A stretch of DNA of 64,000 nt from Bacteroidales bacterium (GCA_017427985.1 JAFRRS010000023.1:310001-374000); one strand, 5' to 3'; shown: positions 17,544 through 28,395, numbered from the stretch's first letter. The notes: a model not told the origin generated them from the letters alone. Made by a program: numbers and translations.

Positions 17544-20531
17544 ATGTCCGAAGAAGTTAAAAACATCAGATTATCAAAGGCTGCCAGAGAGTTTAACGTT
17601 GGCACGTCGACAATTGTGGAATTTCTTGCAAAGAAAGGCTTCAACATCGACCCGTCGCCGAACTCGAAACTCACGCCAGACCAATATGCCTTGGTTGTCA
17701 AAGAATATCAGGGCGAGAAAGAAGTCAAGAAAAACGCCGACCAGCTTGGCAACATAGCATTCAAAGGCAAGACCATCACCGTTGAGACAACGGAAAAACC
17801 GAAAGTCATTGAAGAAGAAGAGGAAATCGTTTCCATCAAGACCAACATCCTTCAAAAAACCGAGGTCAAAGAGGAGAAAAAGACCAACGAGGCGGTGAAA
17901 AAAGAGGAGAAAAAGGTTGAGGTCAAGAAAGAGAACGAGGTCAAGAAGGAAGAGGTGTCGAACAAAAACGACAAGCCCAAGGAAGACAAGCCGAAAGATG
18001 ACAGCGTGAAGGATGCCATCAAGTTGAATGTTGTCGGCAAAATAGATTTGGACGGAGGCAAGAAGGCCAAGGAAAACAAGGGTAACGGACAGCCCGGAAA
18101 CAATGGCAAGAAAGAAGAGAACAAGCAACAGCCAAAGGTGGACAACACTGCCAAGCCTGCACAGAACGTGAAACCCGCGCAACCTGTCCAGCAGAAACAG
18201 CAGCCAAAGGTTGAAAAGCCGTCCCAGCCTGCGCAACAGGCTCAGCCGAAACAGGACGCAACAAACGAAGCAGACATCAACTTCATACCTACCAAGTTCA
18301 AGAAACTGGAAGGTCCGAAGATTGTCGATAAGATTGAGCTTCCTGTCGAGCACAAGCAGAAGGGCAAGCAGCCTATCGCCTCATCTGGTGACGAAAAATC
18401 TTCGAAGGACAAGAAGAAAAAACGCAAACGCATCGGCAACAGCCCTGTCAACCCTAACGAGGTGGCGGGTCAGGACAAGCCGAAAGACAACAAAGGCGGC
18501 AAAGGTCAGGGCGGCAAACAGCAAGGTGGCAAGCCTCAGGGCGGTAAGCCTGGCGACGAGAAACGCAAAGACCGCGACCGCTTCAAGAAAGGCAAACAGC
18601 CTATCATTGATGAAAAGCCTGAGTTCACTGACGAAGACATCCAGAAACAGATAAAAGAGACTATTGCGAGACTGTCACCACTCGGAAAGTCGAAGACATC
18701 AAAGCACCGCCGCGAGAAACGTCACAACATCCAAAACGAGCTTGAGGAGGAAAGAATGCACGAAATGGAGGAACAGAAAGTCCTCAAGGTCACGGAGTTC
18801 GTCACCGCCAACGAGTTGGCAACCATGATGAACATCCCTGTGACCAAGGTCATCGCCACCTGCATGAGTCTGGGAATGTTCGTTTCCATCAACCAGCGTC
18901 TGGATGCTGAGATTTTACAAGTCGTGGCAGAGGAATTCGGCTTCAAGATCGAGTTCACGAGCATCGACGTTCAGGAGGCCTTGGCTGAAGTCGACGAGCC
19001 TGACAACCCGGAAGACCTCGTCCCGAGAGCGCCTGTCGTCACCGTCATGGGACACGTCGACCACGGTAAGACCAAGCTCCTCGACTTCATCAGAAGCACC
19101 AACGTGGTGGCTGGCGAGGCTGGAGGTATCACACAGCACATCGGTGCATACGAGGTCAGGACGAGTTCAGGCAAGCGCGTGACGTTCCTCGACACCCCTG
19201 GTCACGAGGCGTTCACCGCCATGCGTGCACGTGGTGCCAAGATTACCGACGTCGCCATCATCGTGATCGCCGCTGACGACAACGTGATGCCGCAGACCGT
19301 CGAGGCTATCAACCACGCACACGCCGCCAACGTGCCTATCGTGTTCGCAATCAACAAGATAGACAAGCCTACGGCAGACCCGCAGAAGATTTACAGACAG
19401 CTTGCCGACATGAACATCCTCGTCGAGGAATGGGGCGGCAAAGTGCAGTCACAGGAGATATCAGCAAAACAAGGTATCGGCGTCGACGAGCTGCTTGAAA
19501 AGGTGCTTCTCGAAGCTGAGATGCTCGACCTCAAAGGCAACCCTAACAGACTGGCAAAAGGCACCATCATCGAGTCGGCACTCGACAAAGGACGCGGTTA
19601 CGTTGCAAAAGTTCTGGTTCAGGACGGAACTCTACGCGTCGGCGACATGGTGCTTGCAGGCACGACCTACGGCAAGGTGAAAGCCATGTTCAACGAGCGC
19701 AACCAGGCGTTGAAAGAGGCAGGTCCTTCCACCCCATTGCTGCTCCTCGGCTTGAACGGCGCGCCACAAGCTGGCGACAACTTCAACGTGATGACCGACG
19801 AGCGCGAGGTGAAGACCATCGCCAACCGCCGCCAGCAGCTGCAGCGTGAGCAAGGCATCCGTACTCAGAAACACATCACTCTCGATGAAATCGGCCGCCG
19901 CATCGCCATCGGCGACTTCAAAGAGCTTAACATCATCGTCAAGGCTGACGTGGACGGCTCGGTGGAGGCGTTGTCAGACTCATTGCTGAAACTCTCGACA
20001 GAAGAGGTTCAAGTCAACATCATCCACAAGTCGGTGGGAGCCATCAGCGAAGCGGATATCATGCTGGCATCGGCATCAAACGCCATCATCGTGGGCTTCA
20101 ACGTGCGCCCGACGATGCAGGCAAGAAAGATTGCGGAACGCGAACAAATCGATATCAGACTCTACTCCATCATCTACACCGCCATCGAAGAAATCAAGGC
20201 TGCTATCGAAGGCATGTTGTCGCCTGAGATTCAAGAGGTTGTGACATGCAACATCGAGATTCGCGAGGTGTTCAATATCAGCAAGGTAGGTCGCATCGCA
20301 GGATGTATGGTCCTCGACGGAAAAGTCAACCGCCAGACGAAGGTGCGTGTAATCCGCGACGGTATCGTGGTGTTCACCGGCAACCTCGGCTCTCTGAAAC
20401 GTTACAAAGACGACGTGAAAGAGGTTTCTGCAGGCTTCGAATGCGGCTTGAACATCGAGAACTTCAACGACATCAAAGTCGGCGACATCATCGAAGGATA
20501 TCAGGAGAAAGAAGTTAGCAGGAAACTGTAG
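17544..20531 (+). CDS. infB: Translation initiation factor IF-2
   Basis: This is a 995-residue protein with an N-terminal IF2-N helix ([20 protein letters not shown]). A low-complexity Lys/Glu/Gln/Pro/Gly-rich linker of roughly 270 residues follows, then a second IF2-N-like segment at about 420-470. The G domain has [16 protein letters not shown] and NKIDKP, and is followed by domains II, III and the tRNA-binding C2 domain. It delivers fMet-tRNA to the 30S subunit. The long charged linker is common in Bacteroidota IF-2. It is the third gene of the rimP-nusA-infB operon, followed by a terminator. Confidence 0.97.
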   Translation: MSEEVKNIRLSKAAREFNVGTSTIVEFLAKKGFNIDPSPNSKLTPDQYALVVKEYQGEKEVKKNADQLGNIAFKGKTITVETTEKPKVIEEEEEIVSIKTNILQKTEVKEEKKTNEAVKKEEKKVEVKKENEVKKEEVSNKNDKPKEDKPKDDSVKDAIKLNVVGKIDLDGGKKAKENKGNGQPGNNGKKEENKQQPKVDNTAKPAQNVKPAQPVQQKQQPKVEKPSQPAQQAQPKQDATNEADINFIPTKFKKLEGPKIVDKIELPVEHKQKGKQPIASSGDEKSSKDKKKKRKRIGNSPVNPNEVAGQDKPKDNKGGKGQGGKQQGGKPQGGKPGDEKRKDRDRFKKGKQPIIDEKPEFTDEDIQKQIKETIARLSPLGKSKTSKHRREKRHNIQNELEEERMHEMEEQKVLKVTEFVTANELATMMNIPVTKVIATCMSLGMFVSINQRLDAEILQVVAEEFGFKIEFTSIDVQEALAEVDEPDNPEDLVPRAPVVTVMGHVDHGKTKLLDFIRSTNVVAGEAGGITQHIGAYEVRTSSGKRVTFLDTPGHEAFTAMRARGAKITDVAIIVIAADDNVMPQTVEAINHAHAANVPIVFAINKIDKPTADPQKIYRQLADMNILVEEWGGKVQSQEISAKQGIGVDELLEKVLLEAEMLDLKGNPNRLAKGTIIESALDKGRGYVAKVLVQDGTLRVGDMVLAGTTYGKVKAMFNERNQALKEAGPSTPLLLLGLNGAPQAGDNFNVMTDEREVKTIANRRQQLQREQGIRTQKHITLDEIGRRIAIGDFKELNIIVKADVDGSVEALSDSLLKLSTEEVQVNIIHKSVGAISEADIMLASASNAIIVGFNVRPTMQARKIAEREQIDIRLYSIIYTAIEEIKAAIEGMLSPEIQEVVTCNIEIREVFNISKVGRIAGCMVLDGKVNRQTKVRVIRDGIVVFTGNLGSLKRYKDDVKEVSAGFECGLNIENFNDIKVGDIIEGYQEKEVSRKL

Positions 20532-20572
20532 GGATAATGCATGCGTTATCCGTACAGGATATCATAAATCTG

Positions 20573-20605
20573 AAAGAGTGGAGTGGAAACTTCACTCTTT
20601 TTTTT
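20573..20605 (+). terminator. Intrinsic terminator after infB
   Basis: AAAGAGTG (20573-20580) and CACTCTTT (20593-20600) form an 8-bp stem followed by a T run, closing the rimP-nusA-infB operon. Confidence 0.8.
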
Positions 20606-20634
20606 ATAAAATCGTTTTAATTTTGTTAAATTTT

Positions 20635-20642
20635 GTATTTTT
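20635..20642 (+). promoter_or_regulatory. Promoter -7 box for the T9SS cargo pair
   Basis: TATTTTTG lies 24 bases upstream of the ATG at 20666, with TTTTG stretches upstream. Confidence 0.55.
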
Positions 20643-20665
20643 GCACATTGATTAAATCATTTATC

Positions 20666-21727
20666 ATGAAAAAGTTAGTTTTCTTAGTATTGATATTTCT
20701 CGCGACAAGAGTCTCGTATGCTGGAAGCATCTTGTTCGATAGCTTCGAGTATGCCAACCACGACGGCGAGGTGCCTGTCGGCTGGATTAGTGACGACAAC
20801 TCATGGATTTGCGGGTATCTCGACAAAGACCACAACCGTCACGCGCACACCGGCAGCTGGTACGCACACACGAACAGCACCGAGTCGTGGATGTTCATGC
20901 CTATGAATATGAACGTCCAATTGAGATACCGTTTCACACTCTGGGCAATCTCCGACGGCGAGTTCCAATTGGAGATTTGGGCTGGCAACGAAGCCAACAG
21001 CAGTTCGATGTCACAGCTATTGCTAAACGAGACTGTCAGCTGCTGCAGCTATGAGCAGTACTCAGCCTACATCGAGGAGATAGCAGACAATTATGAGTAT
21101 TTCGGCATTCATGCGGTGGCAAGCAGCAGCGACAATATTCTCACCATCGACGACCTCAATGTTGACATGGTTGACAAATACGGGATGCTTTGCACACCAG
21201 CAAACCTGGAGACTCATTTGATGCCAGGCACACAAGCGAGTTTCTATTTCAAATTCACCAATGTCGGATACGAACCACTGACGGTCTACATCAATCCTTA
21301 TTCGGAGTATTTCACCGACATCCATATCATGGCTAACGGCGTTGAAGCACCGACATTCCCAGCGGAGCCTAACGAGGTCGTTGAAATCAGCGGTATTGCG
21401 ACGATGCTTCCCAATATTGCCAGCGGTTCTCTGACCTGGATCGACATCCTGTTCACCCTCGACTGCGGATGCGCCACTTCGATGTTCACTTTGTGGGCTA
21501 CCGCGGACAGCGATTCGATGGACGAGGTTTTCTCTGAAATCAAAGTTTATCCCAACCCTTCAAAGGGAAATGTGACGATAGAAGGCAACGGCAATTTAAC
21601 CGTCACCAACATGCTCGGGCAAATTGTTTTGATTAAGGAAATCATTGAAAAAGAAACGATTACGCTTGACAAAGGCATTTATTTTGTAAAAATCGGAGAA
21701 AAGACTGAAAAAGTCATAGTCAGATGA
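20666..21727 (+). CDS. Secreted T9SS cargo with choice-of-anchor-J-like domain
   Basis: This is a 353-residue protein from the ATG at 20666; an upstream in-frame start overlaps the promoter. It has a signal peptide (KKLVFLVLIFLATRVSYA). An N-terminal jelly-roll-like region begins SILFDSFEYANHDGEVPVGW, as in choice-of-anchor J domains, and a second beta-rich domain lies at about 175-285. The last ~70 residues (VYPNPSKGNVTIEG ... KGIYFVKIGEKTEKVIVR) are a type A T9SS sorting domain. The protein is expected on the cell surface or in the medium. It overlaps the CotH-like gene by 4 bases (ATGA), so the two are coupled. Function is unknown. Confidence 0.82.
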   Translation: MKKLVFLVLIFLATRVSYAGSILFDSFEYANHDGEVPVGWISDDNSWICGYLDKDHNRHAHTGSWYAHTNSTESWMFMPMNMNVQLRYRFTLWAISDGEFQLEIWAGNEANSSSMSQLLLNETVSCCSYEQYSAYIEEIADNYEYFGIHAVASSSDNILTIDDLNVDMVDKYGMLCTPANLETHLMPGTQASFYFKFTNVGYEPLTVYINPYSEYFTDIHIMANGVEAPTFPAEPNEVVEISGIATMLPNIASGSLTWIDILFTLDCGCATSMFTLWATADSDSMDEVFSEIKVYPNPSKGNVTIEGNGNLTVTNMLGQIVLIKEIIEKETITLDKGIYFVKIGEKTEKVIVR

Positions 21728-23706
21728 AAAAAACCATTTTTATAGCTTTTGTTTTTCTACTTTCATCACTTGTAAAAGCACAGAATTTCACAGACAGCAA
21801 CCTGCCGATCGTCATCATCGAGACCGACGGCGGCGTTGCCATTCCCGATGAGCCTAAAGTGTTGGCTAACATGAAGATAATTTGGCATCAGGACGGGTCT
21901 CGCAACTATCTTACAGATGCCAACAACCCTGAATTTCTCAATTACGACGGACGCATCGGCATTGAGATTCGTGGAAGCTCGTCACAGATGCTTTCCAAAA
22001 AGCCTTATGGACTCGAGACGCTTCAAGCCGACAACGTAACAAACAACAACGTCAGCATCCTCGGCATGCCAAAGGAAAACGACTGGGTTCTCAACTCACT
22101 CGCCTTCGACCAGACTGGAATGCGTGATGTCATTTCTTACGAATTGTCAGAAAAACTTGGGCAATACGCACCACGGCGCGTTTATTGCGAGGTGATGATA
22201 AACGGCTCATACAACGGGCTTTACGTCTTCATGGAGAAGATAAAAGCCGACGACGGACGTGTCAATATCGACAAAGACGGCGGCTACATCACCAAGGCAG
22301 ACCGTGCCGACAACGGCGACCCTGCGGCGTGGACGATGCAAGGCTACGGCGGAGGATGGTGGGGCGGCTCAAGCACCACTTTTGTGCATCATTATCCGAA
22401 ACCGGAAAACATCACAACAGCGCAACACAACTACATCAAAAGCGTGTTTTTTGACTTCGCTGACAAGGCAAACAGCCATAACACCTCCATCACCAACGGA
22501 ATCCCGAGCATCATCGATGTCTCCACTTTCGTCGATTTCATGATTATCGGCGAGTTTTCATCGAATGTGGATGTTTACGAGTTAAGCACGTTTTTCCATA
22601 AAGACAACAAAGGCAAGCTACGCGCTGGTCCTGTGTGGGACTACAACCTCGCTTACGGTCATGACGAGTTCGGAGACCGCAGCCGCTACGATGTCTGGCA
22701 ATTCAACAACAACGACAACAACGGTCCGAAATTCTGGAAAGACATCTTCGATACCGACATGTTCCGCTGTTATTTGGCAAAACGCTGGTTTGAAGTGACT
22801 TCAGAAGGTAATCCATTGGATTACAATTTGATATGCAGCCGCCTAGACGAAATTGACGAATGGATTGCTGAAGGAATCGAGCGCGACAACCAACGTTGGC
22901 ACAAGATGCAGCAGCACACGACTGAAGTTCAAGCGATGAAGACATGGATTCAACAGAGAATCAATTGGTTAAACCAGAATATCGGCTCGTACGCCAACTG
23001 CGATGACATCGAACTTCCGCCGCTTGTCATCTCCAGGATTCACTATCATCCGATGGATGTTGACAGCATCAACGGCAACAGACTTGAGTTCATCCAAATC
23101 AACAACAACGGCGATGAGGATGTGGACCTTACAGGAATCTACCTTCGCGAGTTAGGCGTCACATACAATTTCCCGGCAGGCTCGCATCTCGCAGCCCGCG
23201 ACTCACTCGTATTATGTTCTGACTCATTGACTTACGTTGATTTTTACAATCACACCCCTTTCGGGCAATATGAGCGAAAACTCTCAAACAAAGATGAGAA
23301 TATCGTTCTTGCCGACGCTTGGGGCAACGTCATCGACGAGGTTCATTATTTTGACAGCGAGCCATGGCCTACCGAGCCAGACGGCAATGGTCCTTTTCTG
23401 CAACTTGTTGATTTAAATGCAGATAACAGCCTTCCGGAAAACTGGATTGCAGGCGTTTTTTATGACAACATCAATGAGATTTCGGAAAGCAACATTTTTG
23501 TTTATCCTAACCCGTCGCGAAATACCGTTCACATCATTTCTGACCAGACGCTTGTTTCAGTAGAGATTATTGACCTTTCTGGAAAAACAGTGGCAAGAAC
23601 GACTGAAAACACTGTCGATGCCGCAAATCTTCCGAATGGTTTTTATTTCTTGAAAATCAACAACGGAAAAGCCGTCACTGCAAAGAAGATTTCAGTGGCG
23701 CATTAA
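21724..23706 (+). CDS. CotH-kinase-like secreted protein with lamin-tail and T9SS sorting domains
   Basis: This is a 660-residue protein with a signal peptide (1-20, SSLVKAQ). The CotH-like region spans about 75-400, including IEIRGSSSQMLSKKPYGLE, RRVYCEVMINGSYNGLYV and AGPVWDYNLAYG; CotH proteins are atypical secreted protein kinases. A lamin-tail-like beta domain lies at about 435-545 (LVISRIHYHPMDVDSINGNR). The C-terminus is a T9SS type A sorting domain (FVYPNPSRNTVHIIS). It is likely surface-exposed and co-expressed with the preceding cargo protein. Kinase activity is untested inference from the family. Confidence 0.85.
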   Translation: MKKTIFIAFVFLLSSLVKAQNFTDSNLPIVIIETDGGVAIPDEPKVLANMKIIWHQDGSRNYLTDANNPEFLNYDGRIGIEIRGSSSQMLSKKPYGLETLQADNVTNNNVSILGMPKENDWVLNSLAFDQTGMRDVISYELSEKLGQYAPRRVYCEVMINGSYNGLYVFMEKIKADDGRVNIDKDGGYITKADRADNGDPAAWTMQGYGGGWWGGSSTTFVHHYPKPENITTAQHNYIKSVFFDFADKANSHNTSITNGIPSIIDVSTFVDFMIIGEFSSNVDVYELSTFFHKDNKGKLRAGPVWDYNLAYGHDEFGDRSRYDVWQFNNNDNNGPKFWKDIFDTDMFRCYLAKRWFEVTSEGNPLDYNLICSRLDEIDEWIAEGIERDNQRWHKMQQHTTEVQAMKTWIQQRINWLNQNIGSYANCDDIELPPLVISRIHYHPMDVDSINGNRLEFIQINNNGDEDVDLTGIYLRELGVTYNFPAGSHLAARDSLVLCSDSLTYVDFYNHTPFGQYERKLSNKDENIVLADAWGNVIDEVHYFDSEPWPTEPDGNGPFLQLVDLNADNSLPENWIAGVFYDNINEISESNIFVYPNPSRNTVHIISDQTLVSVEIIDLSGKTVARTTENTVDAANLPNGFYFLKINNGKAVTAKKISVAH

Positions 23707-23735
23707 GCATTTCCTACATCAAATTCTTTTAAAAA

Positions 23736-23775
23736 AACTTGCAATCTATTGATTTTTTTAATATTTTTGCAAGTT
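23736..23775 (+). promoter_or_regulatory. Promoter of the aryl-polyene-type cluster, embedded in an inverted repeat
   Basis: TTG (23739-23741) and TATTTTTG (23762-23769) are 20 bases apart, an ideal Bacteroidota promoter. A perfect 9-bp inverted repeat, AACTTGCAA (23736-23744) and TTGCAAGTT (23767-23775), covers both elements. This suggests a regulator-binding site or a start-site hairpin. It is followed by an AGGAG sequence just before the ATG at 23805. Confidence 0.65.
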
Positions 23776-23804
23776 TGAAGAATATTGATTTTTAGGAGTG
23801 TTTT

Positions 23805-25343
23805 ATGATAACTTTCAAAGAAAGAATAACTCTCGACGAAGTAGAAAAAGTTCTGTATTCAGGCGAAAACATTGAGGTTCCCGAAGAATGGCTCGCACGT
23901 GTTGAGGCTTGTTACCGTTTTTTGGAGAAATTCGCTGCCGAGAAAGTGATTTACGGCATCAACACGGGCTTCGGTCCGATGGCGCAATGGCGTGTCGATG
24001 ACCGTTATCTCACTGATTTACAATATAATATCATTCGCAGTCATGCCACTGGCGCAGGAGAGCCGTTAGACAACGTTTACGTAAAGTCGGCTATGATTGC
24101 CCGTCTCGGAACTGTTTTGCAATGCCGTTCTGGTGTCCACACCGACGTGGCTAAGTTATTGATTTCATTTATCAACAACGAGATTTATCCTTTCATCCCG
24201 ATGCACGGCAGCGTTGGTGCAAGCGGTGACTTGGTGCAGCTGGCACACATAGCGCTCTGTCTCATCGGCGAGGGCGAGGTGCATTACAAAGGCGAGTGGC
24301 GTAAGTCGGCAGATGTGATGAAACAACTCGGACTCATTCCGCTGAAGATGCACATCCGCGAAGGCTTAAGCATCACCAACGGCACTTCCGTGATGACTGG
24401 CATCAGCGTGGTGAATCAGCTTCATGCTGAGAATCTGCTCGACTGGGCAACTTTGGCTGCTGTCTGGATGAACGAGATTGCCGCTTCTTTTGACGATTAC
24501 ATGTCGGAAGGCGAGAACAGCTGCCGCCGTCATGACGGTCAGCAAGTGATGGCACGTAGGATGAGAGAACTCTCCGAAGGCTCGCAGCGCTTGAAGAAAC
24601 GCGCTCATGAACTTTACGACTACGGTCATAAAGACGTGAAAGTGTTCGAGCACAAGGTTCAGGCATATTACTCATTGCGTTGCACTCCACAAATCCTCGG
24701 TCCTATTTACGACACATTGCAAAACGCACGTCAAATCATTGAAGATGAACTCAATTCGGCATGCGACAACCCTATCGTCGACCCGGAATCACAATACGTC
24801 TATCATGGCGGAAACTTCCATGGCGATTACATCTCGTTGGAGGAAGACAAGGTGAAAATCGCGCTTGTACGACTCTGCATGACGGCTGAACGACAGCTCA
24901 ACTACCTGTTCCACGACCGCATCAACGGCATTTTGCCTCCGTTCCTCAACCTCGGAACGCTCGGTTTGAACTACGGAATGCAGGCTTGTCAGTTCACTGC
25001 CACCTCGACAACCGCTGAGTGTCAGACACTTGCGATGCCAAACTACGTACACAGCATCCCGAACAACAACGACAACCAGGACATCGTGAGCATGGGAACC
25101 AACACAGCTTTGATTTGCAAGCAAGTGGTTGAAAACTGCTTCCAGGTGATGGCGATACAATACATCGCTTTGGCACAGGCGACAGATTGCCTGAAAATCG
25201 CTGACAAGCTCTCCCCTACTTCACGTAAGGTTTACGACAAGATTCGTGAGATGGTGCCGCTCTTCATCGAAGACACGCCATTCTACAAAGACATCGCAAA
25301 CGTTGAAAACTATTTGAAAACCAATAAATTGAATCTGAAATAA
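23805..25343 (+). CDS. Aromatic amino acid (probably tyrosine) ammonia-lyase
   Basis: This is a 512-residue MIO-dependent lyase. The MIO tripeptide Ala139-Ser140-Gly141 sits in GSVGASGDLVQLAH, the catalytic Tyr50 in YGINTGFG, and a His at position 80 in RSHATG. His at this site is associated with tyrosine- or histidine-type selectivity rather than phenylalanine. Motifs such as FGPMAQWR, YHGGNFHGDYISLE and YVHSIPNNNDNQDIVSMG closely resemble the tyrosine ammonia-lyase of the Flavobacterium flexirubin cluster. The likely product is 4-coumarate, the aryl starter of the polyene. It is the first gene of the cluster and overlaps the ketoreductase by 1 base. Confidence 0.88.
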   Translation: MITFKERITLDEVEKVLYSGENIEVPEEWLARVEACYRFLEKFAAEKVIYGINTGFGPMAQWRVDDRYLTDLQYNIIRSHATGAGEPLDNVYVKSAMIARLGTVLQCRSGVHTDVAKLLISFINNEIYPFIPMHGSVGASGDLVQLAHIALCLIGEGEVHYKGEWRKSADVMKQLGLIPLKMHIREGLSITNGTSVMTGISVVNQLHAENLLDWATLAAVWMNEIAASFDDYMSEGENSCRRHDGQQVMARRMRELSEGSQRLKKRAHELYDYGHKDVKVFEHKVQAYYSLRCTPQILGPIYDTLQNARQIIEDELNSACDNPIVDPESQYVYHGGNFHGDYISLEEDKVKIALVRLCMTAERQLNYLFHDRINGILPPFLNLGTLGLNYGMQACQFTATSTTAECQTLAMPNYVHSIPNNNDNQDIVSMGTNTALICKQVVENCFQVMAIQYIALAQATDCLKIADKLSPTSRKVYDKIREMVPLFIEDTPFYKDIANVENYLKTNKLNLK

Positions 25344-26071
25344 TGAAATACGCTCTCATCACCGGTGCTTCACGCGGCTTGGGAAAAGCTGTCGCCATCC
25401 GCCTCGCAAAAGACGGGTTTTCGGTGATTATCAATTATCAATCGAACAAAGAAGCTGCTGAAGACACATTGAAGCAAGTGCAGGAACTTGGTGGAACCGG
25501 CGAGCTTTTGCCTTTCGATGTCGCAGACCCTCAGGCTATTGAAGCAGCACTCGAAGGCTGGCAGAATGCCCATCCCGATGATTACATTTCCGTTTTGGTT
25601 AACAACGCTGGTATCCGCAAAGATAATCTCATGATTTTCATGCAGGATGAGGAGTGGAACAAGGTTCTTGACACCACCCTGAACGGATTCTTCTACATCA
25701 CACGCCGTCTGCTCAAAGACATGATGATGCATCGCAAAGGACGCGTCATCAACATGGCGTCGCTGTCAGGAATCAAAGGACTTCCGGGACAAGCCAACTA
25801 CTCGGCGGCAAAGGCGGCACTCATAGGGGCGACGAAGGCTTTGGCACAGGAAGTGGCGGCAAGAAAAGTCACCGTTAACGCCATAGCTCCAGGATTCATC
25901 GCAACGGACATGACAAAAGAACTCAACGAGGACGAGCTGAAGAAACTCATCCCTATGGGACGCTTCGGAAAACCTGAAGAAGTGGCAAGTCTGGTTTCAT
26001 TTCTTGCCTCTGACGACGCTTCATACATTACGGGTCAAGTCATTTCAATAAACGGAGGATTATACACATGA
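25343..26071 (+). CDS. 3-oxoacyl-ACP reductase (FabG-like SDR)
   Basis: This is a 242-residue classical short-chain dehydrogenase. It has the cofactor motif TGASRGLGKA, NNAG at ~88, the catalytic Ser in NMASLSG, and YSAAK with catalytic Tyr and Lys. C-terminal IAPGFIATDM and ITGQVISINGGLYT are FabG-like. In the polyene pathway it would reduce the beta-keto group after each condensation, using NADPH. It overlaps both neighbours by 1-4 bases, a tightly coupled operon. Confidence 0.92.
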   Translation: MKYALITGASRGLGKAVAIRLAKDGFSVIINYQSNKEAAEDTLKQVQELGGTGELLPFDVADPQAIEAALEGWQNAHPDDYISVLVNNAGIRKDNLMIFMQDEEWNKVLDTTLNGFFYITRRLLKDMMMHRKGRVINMASLSGIKGLPGQANYSAAKAALIGATKALAQEVAARKVTVNAIAPGFIATDMTKELNEDELKKLIPMGRFGKPEEVASLVSFLASDDASYITGQVISINGGLYT

Positions 26072-27291
26072 GAAGAGTAGTCATCACCGGCATGGGCATC
26101 TGGTCGTGCCTGGGAAAAAACAAGGAAGAAGTCAGCATGGCGCTGCGCGAAGGCAAGTCGGGCATCGGAGTCGACCCTCAACGTATCGAATACGGCTATC
26201 GTTCGCCTTTAACGGGTATCGTGGAGAAGCCGCAACTGAAGGGCAAACTCGATCGCAAACTCCGCATGTACCTTGCTGAAGAAGGCGAATACGCTTACAT
26301 GGCGACGTTGGAAGCGTTTGAGCAGGCGAAAATCACTGATGAATATCTCTTAAACAATGAAATTGGCGTACTTTTCGGCAATGATTCTTCTGCGAAAGCT
26401 GTCATTGAATCTCACGAGATTGCTTTGGAGAAGAAAGACACCACTTTGATTGGCTCGTCAGCGATTTTCCAGTCGATGAACTCCACCGTGACGATGAACC
26501 TCTCGACCATTTTCCACCTCAAAGGCATCAACATGACAATAAGCGCCGCCTGTGCAAGTGGCTCGCACTCAATAGGTTTGGGCGCATTATTGATTCGCAA
26601 CGGCTTGCAGGACATGGTGCTTTGCGGCGGCGCTCAGGAGACTAATTACCTCTCGATGGGTAGCTTCGACGGCATCAGCGCATTTTCGACAAGAGTCGAT
26701 GAACCTACTAAAGCATCTCGCCCTTTCGACAAAGACCGTGACGGACTTATCCCAAGCGGCGGAGCAGCGGCATTGGTGCTTGAAGACTACGACCACGCCA
26801 TCGCACGCGGAGCAACGATTTTGGCAGAAGTCTGCGGCTACGGATTCTCTTCAAACGGCGAGAGCCACATCTCACAACCCAGCGAAGACGGCTGCTATCG
26901 CGCCATGACACGCGCCATGAAAGAGGCAGGCGTTGAAGGCAAAGATATCGATTATGTCAACGCCCACGCCACTTCGACACCGCAAGGCGACATGTTCGAG
27001 GCGATGGCACTGAAACGACTCTTCGGAGCCACACAAACGCCGATTTCCTCAACGAAATCAATGACCGGACACGAATGCTGGATGGCAGGCGCAAGCGAAA
27101 TCGTCTACTCCATCCTCATGATGCAAGGCAAATTCATCGCCCCGAACATCAATTTTGAGAATCCAGACGAATATTCCGAAGGTTTGAACATCATCAACAA
27201 GACGACAGACAAAGAATTAGAAACTATCCTTTCCAACTCATTCGGTTTTGGTGGAACGAATAGTGCATTGATAATCAAGAAAATACATTAA
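26068..27291 (+). CDS. Beta-ketoacyl-ACP synthase (FabF-like), cluster KS 1
   Basis: This is a 407-residue ketosynthase with the full catalytic set: Cys162 (AACASG), His300 (YVNAHATSTPQGD) and His335 (STKSMTGHE), with Lys330 before it. It should perform malonyl-ACP condensation in chain extension. It follows FabG with a 4-base overlap. It is one of three ketosynthases in the cluster with intact catalytic residues, which implies division between initiation, extension and perhaps a second acyl chain. Confidence 0.92.
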   Translation: MRRVVITGMGIWSCLGKNKEEVSMALREGKSGIGVDPQRIEYGYRSPLTGIVEKPQLKGKLDRKLRMYLAEEGEYAYMATLEAFEQAKITDEYLLNNEIGVLFGNDSSAKAVIESHEIALEKKDTTLIGSSAIFQSMNSTVTMNLSTIFHLKGINMTISAACASGSHSIGLGALLIRNGLQDMVLCGGAQETNYLSMGSFDGISAFSTRVDEPTKASRPFDKDRDGLIPSGGAAALVLEDYDHAIARGATILAEVCGYGFSSNGESHISQPSEDGCYRAMTRAMKEAGVEGKDIDYVNAHATSTPQGDMFEAMALKRLFGATQTPISSTKSMTGHECWMAGASEIVYSILMMQGKFIAPNINFENPDEYSEGLNIINKTTDKELETILSNSFGFGGTNSALIIKKIH

Positions 27292-27293
27292 AA

Positions 27294-28391
27294 ATGAAAT
27301 TGTTTTCAGGTCTCGAAAAAGCATATACGAAAGAACACAAAAGAGCCGGTGAAGCCCAAGAGATGGCATATTTCATCGCTTTCGGTCCGATAATTTTCCA
27401 GGTCGGAAGACTGATGATAAAATTCGGAATACTCGACATTCTTCGCGACAGCGACAAAGGCATGACCATGGCTGAGATAGCAGCAAAGACTGGACTCTCC
27501 GATTACGCCGTGAAGGTCTTGATGGAAGGCTCGCTCTGCATCGGTTTGGTGATTTTGGATAAAGAAACCGACCGTTTCACCATGTCAAAAACCGGGTTCT
27601 TCCTCCTCACTGACCCTGCCATCCGCGTTAACATCGACTTCAATCACGACGTCAACTACGAGGGCTGGTTCAAACTCGAAGAGGCTCTGAAAGAAGGAAA
27701 ACCTGCAGGTTTGGAGCATTTTGGAAATTGGCCAACGATTTACGAAGGACTTTCACAGCTGCCAGCTGACGTGCAAAAAAGCTGGTTCGGATTCGACCAT
27801 TTCTACTCCGACCACTCGTTCGACCAAGCACTGCAGATTGTGTTCAGCAACAAGCCGAAGACCTTGCTTGATGTTGGCGGAAACACAGGCCGTTGGGCGC
27901 TTCGTTGCGTCGATTTCGACGAGAACGTCAACGTCACAATCATGGATCTGCCGCAGCAGCTTGAAATGATGAAAAATTTCACAAAAGGCAAGAAAGGATT
28001 CGAGCGCATCGACGGCTACGGCATCAACTTACTCGATGACAATCAACAGTTTCCGACCAACAAACACTACGACGTGATTTGGATGAGCCAGTTTTTGGAC
28101 TGTTTTGGCGAGGACGAGATCCTGAGCATCGTTTCAAGAGCCGCGAAAATCATGGACAAGGACAGCCGTTTGTGCATCATGGAGACATTCTGGGACCGTC
28201 AGAACTACCCTGCCGCCGCCTTCGCTCTGACGATGACATCATTGTATTTCACAGCGTTAGCTAACGGAAACAGCAAAATGTACCATTCCGACGATATGGA
28301 ACGCCTTGTGATGAAGGCAGGTTTGGAAGTCGAAATGATACACGATGGTCTCGGTCACGGCCACAGCATTATGGTTTGCAAGAAAAAATAA
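27294..28391 (+). CDS. SAM-dependent methyltransferase (O-methyltransferase-like)
   Basis: This is a 365-residue protein. An N-terminal winged-helix-like dimerisation region (LRDSDKGMTMAEIAAKTGLS) is followed by a Rossmann SAM domain with LLDVGGNTGRWALRC. Its architecture matches plant-type and bacterial O-methyltransferases acting on phenolics and polyketides. In this cluster the likely target is the aryl ring or its hydroxyl, but C- or O-specificity cannot be read from sequence. It is 2 bases downstream of KS 1. Confidence 0.82.
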   Translation: MKLFSGLEKAYTKEHKRAGEAQEMAYFIAFGPIIFQVGRLMIKFGILDILRDSDKGMTMAEIAAKTGLSDYAVKVLMEGSLCIGLVILDKETDRFTMSKTGFFLLTDPAIRVNIDFNHDVNYEGWFKLEEALKEGKPAGLEHFGNWPTIYEGLSQLPADVQKSWFGFDHFYSDHSFDQALQIVFSNKPKTLLDVGGNTGRWALRCVDFDENVNVTIMDLPQQLEMMKNFTKGKKGFERIDGYGINLLDDNQQFPTNKHYDVIWMSQFLDCFGEDEILSIVSRAAKIMDKDSRLCIMETFWDRQNYPAAAFALTMTSLYFTALANGNSKMYHSDDMERLVMKAGLEVEMIHDGLGHGHSIMVCKKK

Positions 28392-28395
28392 AATG

